A stretch of 15,541 nucleotides of DNA from Gammaproteobacteria bacterium (GCA_024679435.1 JAIBDK010000013.1:1-15541), one strand, 5' to 3'. Shown: positions 1 to 9,398, counted from the first letter of the stretch. The notes: generated by a model from the sequence alone, not told the origin. Program-made: numbers and translations.

Positions 1-692
1 AAAAGACAAATAACCGTGATCCATTTCCATTCACCGAACGGAGATACCACCGTCGATTCCTTGACGGAGTCGGCAGTAGCAAATACAGCGGCATAATCCA
101 GCGATCCAAAGACATACAGCACAGCAGCAATGCCGAGCAGGAAGCCGAAATCGCCAACCCGGTTGACCAGAAAGGCCTTCATATTAGCGAAGATAGCGGT
201 GTCTTTTTCATACCAGAATCCGATCAACAGATAGGAAACCAGACCAACCGCTTCCCAGCCAAAGAAAAGCTGCAGGAAGTTGTTAGACATGACCAGCATG
301 AGCATCGCGAAGGTGAACAGGGAGATGTAACAGAAAAAGCGCTGATAACCCGGGTCTTCTGCCATGTATCCGATCGTGTAGATGTGCACCATAAGCGATA
401 CAAAGGTCACGATAACCATCATGGTGGTACTTAACTGATCGATCAGAAATCCAATCTGAAAAGGAATTCCGCCACTGACTGCCCAGGTGTACAGAACTTC
501 GTTGGATGTATTGCCGTTTTTGACATCGGAATAGACGATCAGGGATAGCACAAAGGCGATGGCAACGCCACCGATAGTGACGGAGTGTGCGCCCCGTCGG
601 CCTATAACTTTACCGAATAGTCCGGCAATAATTGAGGCGAAAAGGCATACGAGAGGGATGGCCAGCGGGATATTGTGATAAATATTGCTCAT
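1..692 (-). CDS. nuoL: NADH-quinone oxidoreductase subunit L (NuoL), 5' part; runs off left edge
   Basis: Antiporter-like membrane subunit at the distal end of the complex I proton-pumping arm. Only the first 230 codons are in the window (usual length about 610-650). The visible part is strongly hydrophobic, with several membrane helices. It contains the family block FFGWEAVGLVSYLLIGFW (about residues 143-160), whose E147 corresponds to the essential buried Glu of E. coli NuoL, followed by KAFLVNRVGDFGFLLGI (about 172-188). The ATG at 692 is supported by an AAGGAT ribosome-binding site at 702-707, nine bases upstream and inside the end of nuoK. Only 7 bp separate it from the nuoK stop. nuoM and nuoN presumably follow beyond the edge (inference). 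Confidence 0.96.
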   Translation of the reverse strand, partial: MSNIYHNIPLAIPLVCLFASIIAGLFGKVIGRRGAHSVTIGGVAIAFVLSLIVYSDVKNGNTSNEVLYTWAVSGGIPFQIGFLIDQLSTTMMVIVTFVSLMVHIYTIGYMAEDPGYQRFFCYISLFTFAMLMLVMSNNFLQLFFGWEAVGLVSYLLIGFWYEKDTAIFANMKAFLVNRVGDFGFLLGIAAVLYVFGSLDYAAVFATADSVKESTVVSPFGEWKWITVICL

Positions 693-699
693 CTAACGG

Positions 700-1005
700 T
701 TATCCTTTCAGCGAATCCAGTTCATCGACGTTAATGGTTTGTCTGCTGCGAAACAGGACGATTAGAATCGCCAATCCAATGGCCGCTTCCGCTGCCGCAA
801 CAGTTAGTATGAAAAATACAAATATCTGCCCCGCGGTATCCTGCAGATAATGCGAAAACGCCACAAAATTCATATTGACTGCGAGTAACAGTAATTCAAC
901 GGCCATTAACAGAATGACCACGTTTTTCCGGTTCAGGAAAATCCCGACGATGCTGATACCAAACAATATTGCGCTAAGAATCAGGTAATGGGAAAGAGGT
1001 ATCAT
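700..1005 (-). CDS. nuoK: NADH-quinone oxidoreductase subunit K (NuoK)
   Basis: Small three-helix membrane subunit of complex I, homologous to mitochondrial ND4L, located in the proton-translocating arm. The protein is 101 aa, the normal family length. The two conserved intramembrane glutamates are present: E37 in LLMAVELLLLAVN and E73 in AAAEAAIGLAILIV (E36 and E72 in E. coli), so proton transfer should be intact. Its ATG overlaps the nuoJ stop as ATGA (1002-1005), which suggests translational coupling. The hydrophilic end INVDELDSLKG matches the family. Confidence 0.97.
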   Translation of the reverse strand: MIPLSHYLILSAILFGISIVGIFLNRKNVVILLMAVELLLLAVNMNFVAFSHYLQDTAGQIFVFFILTVAAAEAAIGLAILIVLFRSRQTINVDELDSLKG

Positions 1006-1643
1006 GATTCTTTGCCTCTGATTACGGTGTCTGCTGGAGTATCGGCAGGTGTTTCGGGTTTCATTTTTACGATTCGCAGACGATCATCGCGATTGACCTT
1101 AACCTGCTCGGTGGGGTTGTTATATTTCGTGTTCGGCCGTCGACGCATGGTTAGCGCTATTGCGGCAATGATGGCTACCAGCAAAATCAGTGCGGCAATT
1201 TCAAAGGCGTACACATAGTCCGTATAGATTTGCAGTCCGAGCGCTTTGGAGTTGCTGTAATCAGCGGCGTGAGAGGCTGGATTTGCGTATTCTGCGCCAT
1301 TAAATGAACCGAGCATGACCAGCGCGATTTCACCTACCAGTAAAATCGCGATAACACTGCCGATGGGCAGGTAGCGGGTAAATCCGGCTCGCAGCTTAGC
1401 CAGATCGATATCCAGCATCATGACCACAAACAGAAACAGCACCATAACCGCTCCGACATAAACCAGTACCAACACGATGGCCAGAAACTCGGCCTGCAAG
1501 GTGATCCAGACGCAGGATGCACTGAAAAAAGCAAGCACCAGGAACAGTGCGGACTTTACCGGATTACGAATCGTAACCACCATGCCGGCCGAAACCACCA
1601 GGATGGCACTGAAAACGTAAAAAGCAATTTGTAAAAATGTCAT
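1002..1643 (-). CDS. nuoJ: NADH-quinone oxidoreductase subunit J (NuoJ)
   Basis: Membrane subunit of complex I homologous to ND6, next to the quinone chamber and the E-channel. The protein is 213 aa with about five predicted helices. The signature VYVGAVMVLFLFVVMMLD lies at about residues 61-78; it includes the helix that forms the pi-bulge in known structures. After the last helix there is a charged cytoplasmic tail of about 45 residues, so it is somewhat longer than E. coli NuoJ (about 184 aa), as in many proteobacteria. The start at 1643 follows a 33-bp gap after nuoI and has no obvious Shine-Dalgarno sequence. The stop overlaps the nuoK start. Confidence 0.96.
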   Translation of the reverse strand: MTFLQIAFYVFSAILVVSAGMVVTIRNPVKSALFLVLAFFSASCVWITLQAEFLAIVLVLVYVGAVMVLFLFVVMMLDIDLAKLRAGFTRYLPIGSVIAILLVGEIALVMLGSFNGAEYANPASHAADYSNSKALGLQIYTDYVYAFEIAALILLVAIIAAIALTMRRRPNTKYNNPTEQVKVNRDDRLRIVKMKPETPADTPADTVIRGKES

Positions 1644-1676
1644 TGTCTGTTTAATTATGCCGTGGCGTTAGTTGCA

Positions 1677-2168
1677 TCATCTATAGGGTGAATCCTGGGT
1701 TCGCGCTGCGGCGATCTCAGCTTCGTGCTTGTCGCCCAGTTCAAGTAAGCGTATTTTATCGATATGCCGTTCGCTGTTTTCTTCCATATGAAATTCATGA
1801 ATATCTGTGAGAACGATGGAATCCACCGGACAGGCTTCCTCACAAAATCCGCAATAGATGCATTTAAACAGATCAATGTCATAACGGGTCGTTCGGCGGG
1901 TGCCGTCTTCACGTTCCTCAGAATCGATGGTGATAGCCAGCGCAGGACAGACCGCCTCACATAATTTACAGGCAATACATCGTTCTTCTCCGTTGGGATA
2001 GCGGCGTAATGCATGCAAACCGCGAAATCGCGGAGATTTAGGCGTTTTTTCCTCAGGGTACATAATCGTTGTTTTCTTTTTAAACAACTGTCGCCCCGTC
2101 ACACCCAGTCCTTTCCTCAACTCTTTGAGCGAGAAGGTCTTGTATAACTGTCTAATATCTATTCCCAT
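1677..2168 (-). CDS. nuoI: NADH-quinone oxidoreductase subunit I (NuoI), 2x[4Fe-4S] ferredoxin-like
   Basis: Peripheral-arm subunit carrying clusters N6a and N6b, which pass electrons from NuoG to cluster N2 in NuoB. The protein is 163 aa. Two complete cluster motifs are visible: CIACKLCEAVCP (C64, C67, C70, C74) and CIYCGFCEEACP (C103, C106, C109, C113). The length and the N-terminal amphipathic stretch resemble the alpha/beta-proteobacterial and mitochondrial TYKY type. It lies 59 bp downstream of nuoH and 33 bp upstream of nuoJ, the two loosest junctions in the operon. The ATG at 2168 is preceded by an AGG about 9 bases upstream. Confidence 0.97.
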   Translation of the reverse strand: MGIDIRQLYKTFSLKELRKGLGVTGRQLFKKKTTIMYPEEKTPKSPRFRGLHALRRYPNGEERCIACKLCEAVCPALAITIDSEEREDGTRRTTRYDIDLFKCIYCGFCEEACPVDSIVLTDIHEFHMEENSERHIDKIRLLELGDKHEAEIAAARTQDSPYR

Positions 2169-2227
2169 AATGTTGCCTGATTCGTTTAGCCCTGTTTATT
2201 ATCTAATTCGTGTCTGACAAGAGACGC

Positions 2228-3274
2228 CTAGGAAAAAAATGAGCCAAATGGTGTGTAAAACTTGCCCAAGCCGATTATTACAATCCATACCAGTGTTACG
2301 GGTATCAGTACTTTCCAGCCCAGACGCATGATCTGGTCATAGCGATATCGCGGAAAAGTCGCCCGAAACCACAAAAAGAAGAATGCAACGACACAGGTTT
2401 TGGCAAAAAACCAGAAAACCCCGGGAAGCCAGGTAAAGGGCGCGGCTTCAATCGGCGGTAGCCAACCCCCGAGAAACATCAGCACGGTAAGAGCGGCAAT
2501 GAGAATCATGTTGGCGTATTCCGCGAGGAAGAATACGGCAAAGGCCATGCCGGAGTATTCAACGTGGAAACCGGCAACAATTTCTGATTCCCCTTCAGCA
2601 ACGTCAAATGGGGCGCGGTTGGTCTCAGCAACCCCGGAAATAAAATATACGATAAACAGCGGGAAAAGAGGTAGCCAGTACCATTCCCATAATCCGCCGG
2701 ACTGATGGAGTACGATCTCTCTTAAATTCAGGCTTCCAGCGGCCATCAACACCCCTACCAGCGCAAAACCCATGGCAATTTCATAGGCGACAATCTGCGC
2801 GGCGGAACGCATGGCGCCAAGAAAAGCATATTTTGAATTCGATGCCCAGCCGGCGACAATAACACCATAAACTCCCATAGAAGTTAATGCCAGAACATAC
2901 AGCAGGCTGGCATCAATATTCGCGAGCACCAGATCGCTGGTGAACGGCATTACCGCCCAGGCCGCCAGAGCGGGTGCCAGTGACAGGATTGGAGCGATTA
3001 GAAACAGATACTTGTTAGACTTTGTAGGAATGATGATTTCTTTCATCAACAATTTCAGCGCATCTGCAATGGGCTGTAACCATCCCTTAGGGCCCACTCT
3101 GTTGGGTCCGATTCGGGTCTGCATGTAACCGATCAGCTTGCGTTCTGCGAAAGTGAAATAGGCAACACATACCATCAACGGCGCCATGATCAGGACAATT
3201 TTCAACATGATCCATATCGTGGTTTGCAGAAATTCTGGCAGCCAGCCGGTCATGGATAAGTAAAAGTCATGCAT
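2228..3274 (-). CDS. nuoH: NADH-quinone oxidoreductase subunit H (NuoH)
   Basis: Membrane subunit homologous to ND1 that anchors the peripheral arm and forms much of the ubiquinone chamber. The protein is 348 aa with about eight helices. Family signatures are visible: ERKLIGYMQTRIGPNRVGPK at residues 44-63, and ETNRAPFDVAEGESEIVAGF at residues 217-236, the acidic loop facing the quinone tunnel and E-channel. Its ATG overlaps the nuoG stop (TGATG at 3272-3276), so the two are probably translationally coupled. There is nothing abnormal in length or motifs. Confidence 0.97.
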   Translation of the reverse strand: MHDFYLSMTGWLPEFLQTTIWIMLKIVLIMAPLMVCVAYFTFAERKLIGYMQTRIGPNRVGPKGWLQPIADALKLLMKEIIIPTKSNKYLFLIAPILSLAPALAAWAVMPFTSDLVLANIDASLLYVLALTSMGVYGVIVAGWASNSKYAFLGAMRSAAQIVAYEIAMGFALVGVLMAAGSLNLREIVLHQSGGLWEWYWLPLFPLFIVYFISGVAETNRAPFDVAEGESEIVAGFHVEYSGMAFAVFFLAEYANMILIAALTVLMFLGGWLPPIEAAPFTWLPGVFWFFAKTCVVAFFFLWFRATFPRYRYDQIMRLGWKVLIPVTLVWIVIIGLGKFYTPFGSFFS

Positions 3275-5616
3275 CAGGCTTTTTCCAGGGTGACCATGAC
3301 ATGTCCGCCCAGTCTGATTGTTTCAGGAAACCCGGCAGAAATATGAACACAGTCCGGGGCGATTGCAGAATCAACCTTCAGGGTCAGAGCTGCAGAACCT
3401 GAGCCATTTTTGACAATGACGTTGTCGCCATCCTTAACAGACAGGGACTCAATGGTTTTCGGGTTAATCAGTGCACACGGGGCAGGGTTGTCTGCCGTTG
3501 CTTGCAAGGCACTGGCATGTCGCAGTGTGACATCACCCCGATACATGGGCATATCGGCAATTCGGAACAGTCCTTTTTCTGACGGCGTCCTGTTGCCAAT
3601 TTTCCAGTCCTTCAATCTTGAAGATGCTGAAATTGAGCCTAGATTCACAGAGGCTGAGATTTCTTCCATCACATCATCAAGTGTGATGTGCTCGAAACCG
3701 TTTAGATCAAGAAAATTTCCCATGACTCGCAAAATCTTCCAGGCCGGGCGGGCTTCACCCTTCGGAGAAACAGCTACTTTTGATGTTTGGTCACGTCCCT
3801 CACAGTTAATAAATGTGCCGGCGGCTTCGGCAAAAGCGGCCATCGGCAGTAACACATCGGCGTAGGCATTGACGGATTCACTGGTAAAAGAACTGATTTG
3901 AACGACAAACTCGGCATTCTCCATTGCGGTCAGTGCGGATTTTCCGTCTATGCTGTCGAGTTCCGGTTCGGTACCCAGAAGAATAAAGGCCCGAAGTCCC
4001 TCACTCAGCATTTGAGTGACATTTTTACCCTCTGATCCAGGCAGACAGTTGGCAATCCAGCCGGCAGCGCTGTTTGCCGGCGCAAGGACGGCGATCCGGT
4101 TCCCGGTAGCGTCACCGATCCAGTGAGCAATTGCCTTGATTAAGCTGGCATCGGCATGCTGCTGTGATGCAGCACCGAGGATGAGCGCTCCGTTGTCCGC
4201 GGCTTCTAGCATTTGCCGGGCAGCGGCGTCCAGATTTGAAGCATCAGCCAGTTTGCTAATACCTTCCGGCAGTGATTTTGAGGTTTCTGATGCGATAGCC
4301 CTGGCCAGAGATGCAAAACGAGACACCAGATTCGGCCCGGCGGCAAGTTCACAATTAGTTAGCTCAAAATTAAGATCATATTGCACGGGGTTAATGGCAC
4401 TGATTTGAGTTTTTCCGGCTGCCCATCCTTCTCGGATTCTCAATGACAACAGGGGTTGTTCTTTTCTGATATTGGAACCCACCAGCATTACCGAGGCAAA
4501 ATTGCTGTAATCGGCAATTGCCGCTTCAGAACCGGGGAAGCTGGGGGCAACGGCATCATCGCGAAAATCAGACTGCTGGAGGCGGTGATCAACATTACAA
4601 CTGCCCAGGCCGCGCATCAGTTTTTGCAGCAAATAAAATTCTTCCAGAGTACAAGTTGATGCGGCCAATCCGCCCACATCAGCCGCGGATCCGGATTCGA
4701 TGACGGTGGTCAATCCGCCGGCGGCAAAGGCCAGTGCGGTTTCCCAGTCGACTTCTTTCCATTTGCCTTTTTCACGAATCATTGGATGGGTCAGGCGACG
4801 TTCGCAGTTTACTGCTTCGTAGCTGAAACGATCCCGGTCTGCCAGCCAGCATTCGTTGATGTCGCTGTTTTCAACGGGCAAAACCCGCTCTACTTCATTT
4901 CGCAGGGTCTGGATACTAATATTGGTCCCGAGGCAATCATGGGGGCTGATGCTGTTGTGATTGCGCAATTCCCAGGAACGTGCCGAAAACCGAAATGGTT
5001 TGGATGTCAGCGCACCAACCGGACAGAGATCAATGATATTGCCGGAAACTTCGGAGTCAATAGAGCGATTCAGAAAAGTGCTGATCTTTACGTTCTCACC
5101 GCGACCGGGCGCGCCCATTTCCATTACTCCAGCGACTTCTTCGCCGAAGCGCACACATCGGGTGCAATGAATACAGCGGGTCATTTCAGTGGCAATAAGC
5201 GGGCCAATATCGTTGCTCGGGACCGACCGCTTTTGTTCTTCAAAGCGTGAATCATCTTTCCCATAACCCAGTGCCTGGTCTTGCAACGGGCACTCGCCCC
5301 CCTGATCACAGACCGGGCAGTCCAGAGGATGATTGATGAGCAGGAATTCCATGGTGCCCTTCTGGGCTTCAATGGCAAGCTCGGAACGGGTATAGACTTT
5401 CATCCCGTCCATGACGGGTGTTGCGCAGGCCGGGAGTGGTTTGGGTGCCCGTTCAACTTCCACCAGACACATTCGACAATTGGCGGCGACGGACAATTTG
5501 TCGTGGTAGCAAAATCTGGGAATATAGATATCGTTGCGGTCGGTAACGCAGATCAGCATTTCACCCGCTTGAGCTTCCAGTTCCCTGCCATCAACTTCTA
5601 TTTTTATTGAACTCAT
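3274..5616 (-). CDS. nuoG: NADH-quinone oxidoreductase subunit G (NuoG), 75-kDa Fe-S subunit
   Basis: Largest peripheral subunit (780 aa), which relays electrons from NuoF towards NuoI. In order it has an N-terminal [2Fe-2S] domain with N1b ligands C36, C47, C50 and C64; a His-Cys3 motif for N5 (H96, C100, C103, C109); N4 ligands C148, C151, C154 and C198; and a molybdopterin-oxidoreductase-like C-terminal domain without recognised cofactor ligands. The CxxCxxxC motif of E. coli cluster N7 is absent: the equivalent stretch reads SPHDCLGTN (about 224-232), as in mitochondrial and alpha-proteobacterial enzymes. The ATG at 5616 is 8 bp after nuoF. The C-terminal half is the usual poorly conserved part. 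Confidence 0.96.
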   Translation of the reverse strand: MSSIKIEVDGRELEAQAGEMLICVTDRNDIYIPRFCYHDKLSVAANCRMCLVEVERAPKPLPACATPVMDGMKVYTRSELAIEAQKGTMEFLLINHPLDCPVCDQGGECPLQDQALGYGKDDSRFEEQKRSVPSNDIGPLIATEMTRCIHCTRCVRFGEEVAGVMEMGAPGRGENVKISTFLNRSIDSEVSGNIIDLCPVGALTSKPFRFSARSWELRNHNSISPHDCLGTNISIQTLRNEVERVLPVENSDINECWLADRDRFSYEAVNCERRLTHPMIREKGKWKEVDWETALAFAAGGLTTVIESGSAADVGGLAASTCTLEEFYLLQKLMRGLGSCNVDHRLQQSDFRDDAVAPSFPGSEAAIADYSNFASVMLVGSNIRKEQPLLSLRIREGWAAGKTQISAINPVQYDLNFELTNCELAAGPNLVSRFASLARAIASETSKSLPEGISKLADASNLDAAARQMLEAADNGALILGAASQQHADASLIKAIAHWIGDATGNRIAVLAPANSAAGWIANCLPGSEGKNVTQMLSEGLRAFILLGTEPELDSIDGKSALTAMENAEFVVQISSFTSESVNAYADVLLPMAAFAEAAGTFINCEGRDQTSKVAVSPKGEARPAWKILRVMGNFLDLNGFEHITLDDVMEEISASVNLGSISASSRLKDWKIGNRTPSEKGLFRIADMPMYRGDVTLRHASALQATADNPAPCALINPKTIESLSVKDGDNVIVKNGSGSAALTLKVDSAIAPDCVHISAGFPETIRLGGHVMVTLEKA

Positions 5617-5624
5617 TTTAGAAC

Positions 5625-6968
5625 TTATGCAGCATTAGCGGTTGGATATGAATGGGTGATACCGGCGTTTATCTTAGCTTCGAATTCATGACGATAATGT
5701 TTTAGAAAACTTTGGACCGGCCACGCGGCGGCGTCTCCAAGCGCGCAGATTGTGCGCCCTTCAATCCGATTGGCCACATCCAGCAGGGTGTCCAGATCTT
5801 CCATGGTGCCGCGACCGGAATTGATTCTTTTCAATATCCGATACAGCCAGCCCGTGCCTTCCCGGCAGGGCGTGCATTGTCCACAGGATTCTTCATGGTA
5901 GAAATATGAAAGTCTCTCCAGTACTGCCACCATGTCTGTCGTTTCGTCCATGATGATTACTGATCCGGCGCCGACAGATGAACCATTTTGCTGCAGAGAG
6001 TCATAGTCCATATTGGACTTCAATATGTTTTCAGCAGGCATAACCGGAACCGAAGAGCCCCCTGGAATCACTGCTTTCAGCTTGCGTCCTTTCCATACAC
6101 CGCCCGCCATTTTCAGCAGTTCGCTGAACGGAGTGCCCATATTTATTTCGTAATTTCCGGGGCGCTCCACGTGACCGGTCACTGAGAAAACCTTGACACC
6201 GCCGGCGTTTTCGACACCGAGGTTTTTAAACCATTCCCCATCCATCCAGTCACCGTTGGCTCTGAGAATAGCCGGCACCGACGCAAATGACTCCGTATTA
6301 TTGATCGTCGTTGGCTTGCCATACAAACCGAATGCCGCGGGGAACGGTGGCTTGAAACGGGGTTCGCCTTTTTTTCCCTCCAGAGAATTCAGCAAAGCGG
6401 TTTCTTCGCCACAAATATAGGCACCCGAGCCAAGATAGTTATGCAAGTCAAAATCGAAGCCGGAGCCGAACAGGTTTTTACCCAGAAAGCCGGCCTCCCG
6501 GGCTTCCTTGATGGCTTGCTCCACCGATTGATACGGCTCCCAGAATTCGCCGCGGATGTAGTTGTATCCGACGGTGGCGCCCATAACATACCCACCCAGC
6601 GTCATTCCTTCAATCAATGCGTGGGGATTAAGCCTCATGATATCCCGATCCTTGCACGTGCCGGGCTCACCTTCATCAGAATTGCAGACCACATACTTCT
6701 GACCATCTGCAGCTCGGGGCATGAAACTCCATTTGACGCCTACGGGAAATCCGGCACCGCCTCGTCCGCGGATATTGGATAATTTGAGTGTGTCAATAAT
6801 ATCGGTATGGGGAATACTGCCGGATAGTACCTTTTCCAGAGCCTGATATCCGCCATTGGCGCGATAGCTTTCCAGAGTCCATGGTTTATCGATGGATGGA
6901 TCCGGCAGACAGACATTGGCGGCAACCCTGCGTGAGCTGTAGCGGGAGGCAATCAATTCAGAGTTCAT
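5625..6968 (-). CDS. nuoF: NADH-quinone oxidoreductase subunit F (NuoF), NADH- and FMN-binding
   Basis: Electron-entry subunit (51-kDa type, 447 aa) that oxidises NADH through FMN and passes electrons to cluster N3. The glycine-rich nucleotide loop GRGGAGFPVG is at residues 68-77. The FMN/NADH-site segment CNSDEGEPGTCKDRDI is at 95-110, and GAYICGEETALLNSLEG at 182-198. The N3 [4Fe-4S] ligands are C362, C365, C368 (ESCGQCTPCREG) and C408. Its ATG overlaps the nuoE stop (ATGA, 6965-6968). All catalytic motifs are intact and the length is normal for the family. Confidence 0.97.
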   Translation of the reverse strand: MNSELIASRYSSRRVAANVCLPDPSIDKPWTLESYRANGGYQALEKVLSGSIPHTDIIDTLKLSNIRGRGGAGFPVGVKWSFMPRAADGQKYVVCNSDEGEPGTCKDRDIMRLNPHALIEGMTLGGYVMGATVGYNYIRGEFWEPYQSVEQAIKEAREAGFLGKNLFGSGFDFDLHNYLGSGAYICGEETALLNSLEGKKGEPRFKPPFPAAFGLYGKPTTINNTESFASVPAILRANGDWMDGEWFKNLGVENAGGVKVFSVTGHVERPGNYEINMGTPFSELLKMAGGVWKGRKLKAVIPGGSSVPVMPAENILKSNMDYDSLQQNGSSVGAGSVIIMDETTDMVAVLERLSYFYHEESCGQCTPCREGTGWLYRILKRINSGRGTMEDLDTLLDVANRIEGRTICALGDAAAWPVQSFLKHYRHEFEAKINAGITHSYPTANAA

Positions 6969-7462
6969 TTCAATTCCTCTAGAATAAGGTCAATTTTTTC
7001 AGGTGTCAGTTCTTCATAGTAATCATGGTCAATCTGCATCATCGGTGCCCCGGCGCAGGCAGCCAGACATTCCACTTCTTTCAGCGTGTATTTGCCGTCT
7101 TTGGTGGTTTCGTTGAAATCTATCTTCAGTTTGTTTTTAAGGTGGCCCACAACCTTGTCGCATCCGCGCAGCATGCAGGAGATATTGGTGCACACTGAAA
7201 TTTTGTGCCGACCAACCGGACTTAATTCATACATTGAGTAGAAACTGGCGACTTCAAAGGCGCGAACAGCGGGAACCTGAATAATATCTGCGACATATTC
7301 AATAAGTTCAGGGCTTAGCCACAGATGTTCATCCTGCGCAATACGCAAGGCGGCCATCAGAGCCGACTGGCGTCGATCCGCGGGAAACTTCGAAAGTTCC
7401 CTTTCTATCTCGCTCAGTGAAAAATCGGACAACATTTTTTCGGTGCGGTTTGGGTTAGACAT
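6965..7462 (-). CDS. nuoE: NADH-quinone oxidoreductase subunit E (NuoE), thioredoxin-like [2Fe-2S]
   Basis: 24-kDa-type peripheral subunit (165 aa) that sits beside NuoF and holds cluster N1a. The ligands are visible as CTNISC (C91, C96) and CLAACAGAP (C132, C136), the standard Cx4C...Cx3C pattern. The helical N-terminus and the motif EVASFYSMYELSPVG (about 70-84) are family hallmarks. The start ATG overlaps the nuoD stop as TAATG (7460-7464), and its own stop overlaps nuoF, so the D-E-F junctions are tightly coupled. Confidence 0.97.
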   Translation of the reverse strand: MSNPNRTEKMLSDFSLSEIERELSKFPADRRQSALMAALRIAQDEHLWLSPELIEYVADIIQVPAVRAFEVASFYSMYELSPVGRHKISVCTNISCMLRGCDKVVGHLKNKLKIDFNETTKDGKYTLKEVECLAACAGAPMMQIDHDYYEELTPEKIDLILEELK

Positions 7463-8715
7463 TACCGGTCAATTTCTCCAAAAACGATATCCTGAGTGCC
7501 TATGATAGCCACAAGGTCGGCCAGCATATGGCCGTTTGACATTTCATGAAGCGCTGCGAGATGAGGAAATCCGGGAGCACGAATTTTTACCCGATAAGGT
7601 TTGTTGGCACCGTCAGAAACAAGATAGATGCCGAATTCCCCCTTCGGGTGCTCGATAGCCGAATAGGCTTCACCGGCGGGAACGCAATACCCCTCGGTGA
7701 ATAGTTTGAAATGATGAATTAATGATTCCATGTCGCCTTTCATATGTTCCCGTGAGGGTGGAATCAATTTGTGATCTTCAACGATAACCGGCCCGGGGTT
7801 GGCTCTCAGCCATTCCACGCACTGCTTGATGATTCGGTTGGACTGTCGCATTTCCTCAACCCGGACCAGATAGCGGTCATAACAATCGCCGTTGGTGCCC
7901 ACCGGAATGTCGAAGTCCATCCGATCGTATACGTCGTAAGGTTGTTTCTTGCGTAGGTCCCATTCTATTCCTGAGCCGCGCAGCATGGCACCGGTAAAGC
8001 CGAGTGCTTTGGCACGCTCGGGGGTAACGATGCCAATATCTACGGTACGCTGTTTCCAGATGCGATTATCACTTAACAGGGTTTCGTACTCGTCGACATA
8101 GCCTGGGAATCGCTGGGTGAATGCGTCGATGAAATCTAGCAAAGACCCATCACGATCGGCATTTCGGGCTTTGGTTTCAGCATCTGAATGGCGTTGGGTC
8201 GGTGCGTGCTTGGGCATTTCGCCAGGTAGGTCGCGATAAACGCCGCCGGGTCGGTAATAAGTTGCGTGCATGCGCGCGCCGGAAACCGCCTCGTAGCAGT
8301 CCATCAAGTCTTCACGTTCACGAAAAGCGTAAAGAAATACCGTCATGGCACCAACGTCCAGAGCGTGAGCCCCGAGCCACAGGCAATGATTCAGAATACG
8401 GGTAATTTCATCAAACATGACCCGTATATACTGAGCCCGAACCGGGATCGTAATGCCGAGCATTTTTTCAATGGCCATAACATAAGCATGCTCGTTACAC
8501 ATCATGGATACATAGTCCAGACGATCCATGTAGCCGATGCTCTGGTTATAAGGTTTTGATTCTGCGAGTTTTTCTGTGCCTCGGTGGAGAAGGCCAATAT
8601 GCGGATCACAGCGCTCGATAACTTCGCCGTCCATTTCCATGATGATGCGCAGTACACCGTGGGCTGCAGGGTGCTGCGGGCCAAAATTCATGGTGTAGTT
8701 TCTGATTTCAGCCAT
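7462..8715 (-). CDS. nuoD: NADH-quinone oxidoreductase subunit D (NuoD), 49-kDa quinone-site subunit
   Basis: Peripheral subunit (417 aa) that forms the ubiquinone head-group site with NuoB. The motif FGPQHPAAHG places H19, and the segment GYMDRLDYVS places Y68; their 49-residue separation matches the H38/Y87 quinone pair of the Thermus enzyme. The C-terminus GTQDIVFGEIDR is the conserved family end. The gene is separate from nuoC, unlike the fused nuoCD of E. coli. It overlaps nuoC (TAATG at 8713-8717) and nuoE. Confidence 0.97.
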   Translation of the reverse strand: MAEIRNYTMNFGPQHPAAHGVLRIIMEMDGEVIERCDPHIGLLHRGTEKLAESKPYNQSIGYMDRLDYVSMMCNEHAYVMAIEKMLGITIPVRAQYIRVMFDEITRILNHCLWLGAHALDVGAMTVFLYAFREREDLMDCYEAVSGARMHATYYRPGGVYRDLPGEMPKHAPTQRHSDAETKARNADRDGSLLDFIDAFTQRFPGYVDEYETLLSDNRIWKQRTVDIGIVTPERAKALGFTGAMLRGSGIEWDLRKKQPYDVYDRMDFDIPVGTNGDCYDRYLVRVEEMRQSNRIIKQCVEWLRANPGPVIVEDHKLIPPSREHMKGDMESLIHHFKLFTEGYCVPAGEAYSAIEHPKGEFGIYLVSDGANKPYRVKIRAPGFPHLAALHEMSNGHMLADLVAIIGTQDIVFGEIDR

Positions 8716-9398
8716 TATTTGGGTTCTCCACCCAGGTTATCCGTATTGTTGCCGGTATTCTGGGCAGATCTTCTGCTGCCGGCAAAGGTATCTTTTCGTC
8801 TGGTTCGGGGGACCAGAATTCGATCTTCCACGGTAACCGGTTTGTAGACGACCCGACCCTGTTTCTCGTCGTAATGCATTTCTACCTGACCCGACAGAGG
8901 AAAATCCTTGCGAAACGGATGGCCGATAAAACCGTAATCAGTGAGCAAACGGCGCAAATCCGGGTGCCCGGTAAAAATGATTCCATACAAATCGAAGGCT
9001 TCACGCTCGAACCAGTCGGCAACGGGCCACACGTCGATTATGGAATCGGTAACGGGATGGTAGTCATCCAGTTGGCTTCTAACACGGATTCTCAGGTTGT
9101 GATTGAGAGATAGAAAATGATAGACCACCGCGTATCGGCTTCCGGGCCACGGTTGCCCATTTTTCAAATCATTATTTTGGTCGTCTTCTTCAGAACCGTA
9201 TTGTGAATAATCCATTCCACAAAGATCGATGAGCTGATCAAACTGGCATTGCGGGTCATCTCGCAATTTTTCACACACTTCTTTAATCGAGGCGTTTTCG
9301 ACGTCAAGGGTGAGTTCACCCAGATCTACTTTCAAGGAAAGTAGAGCGCCTCCCAGAAGATCCGGGAGATGTGTCTGTAATGATGGAATTGTGGGCAT
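8715..9398 (-). CDS. nuoC: NADH-quinone oxidoreductase subunit C (NuoC), 30-kDa subunit
   Basis: Structural subunit of the connecting module of complex I (227 aa). The 30-kDa signature occupies about residues 129-167, including WFEREAFDLYGIIFTGHPD and GHPFRKDFPLSG. A central, poorly conserved acidic/Asn-rich stretch (about 66-83) and a polar C-terminal tail of about 35 residues are loop-like. The ATG at 9398 follows nuoB by 21 bp, with only a weak purine-rich AAAGAAG stretch well upstream. Its stop codon overlaps the nuoD start. Confidence 0.95.
   Translation of the reverse strand: MPTIPSLQTHLPDLLGGALLSLKVDLGELTLDVENASIKEVCEKLRDDPQCQFDQLIDLCGMDYSQYGSEEDDQNNDLKNGQPWPGSRYAVVYHFLSLNHNLRIRVRSQLDDYHPVTDSIIDVWPVADWFEREAFDLYGIIFTGHPDLRRLLTDYGFIGHPFRKDFPLSGQVEMHYDEKQGRVVYKPVTVEDRILVPRTRRKDTFAGSRRSAQNTGNNTDNLGGEPK

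Noticed and set aside
3410..5610. Several open frames of 90-154 codons on the plus strand inside nuoG
   Set aside because: They lie wholly antisense to a fully conserved gene, have no ribosome-binding sites or recognisable domains, and are expected by chance opposite a long coding frame.
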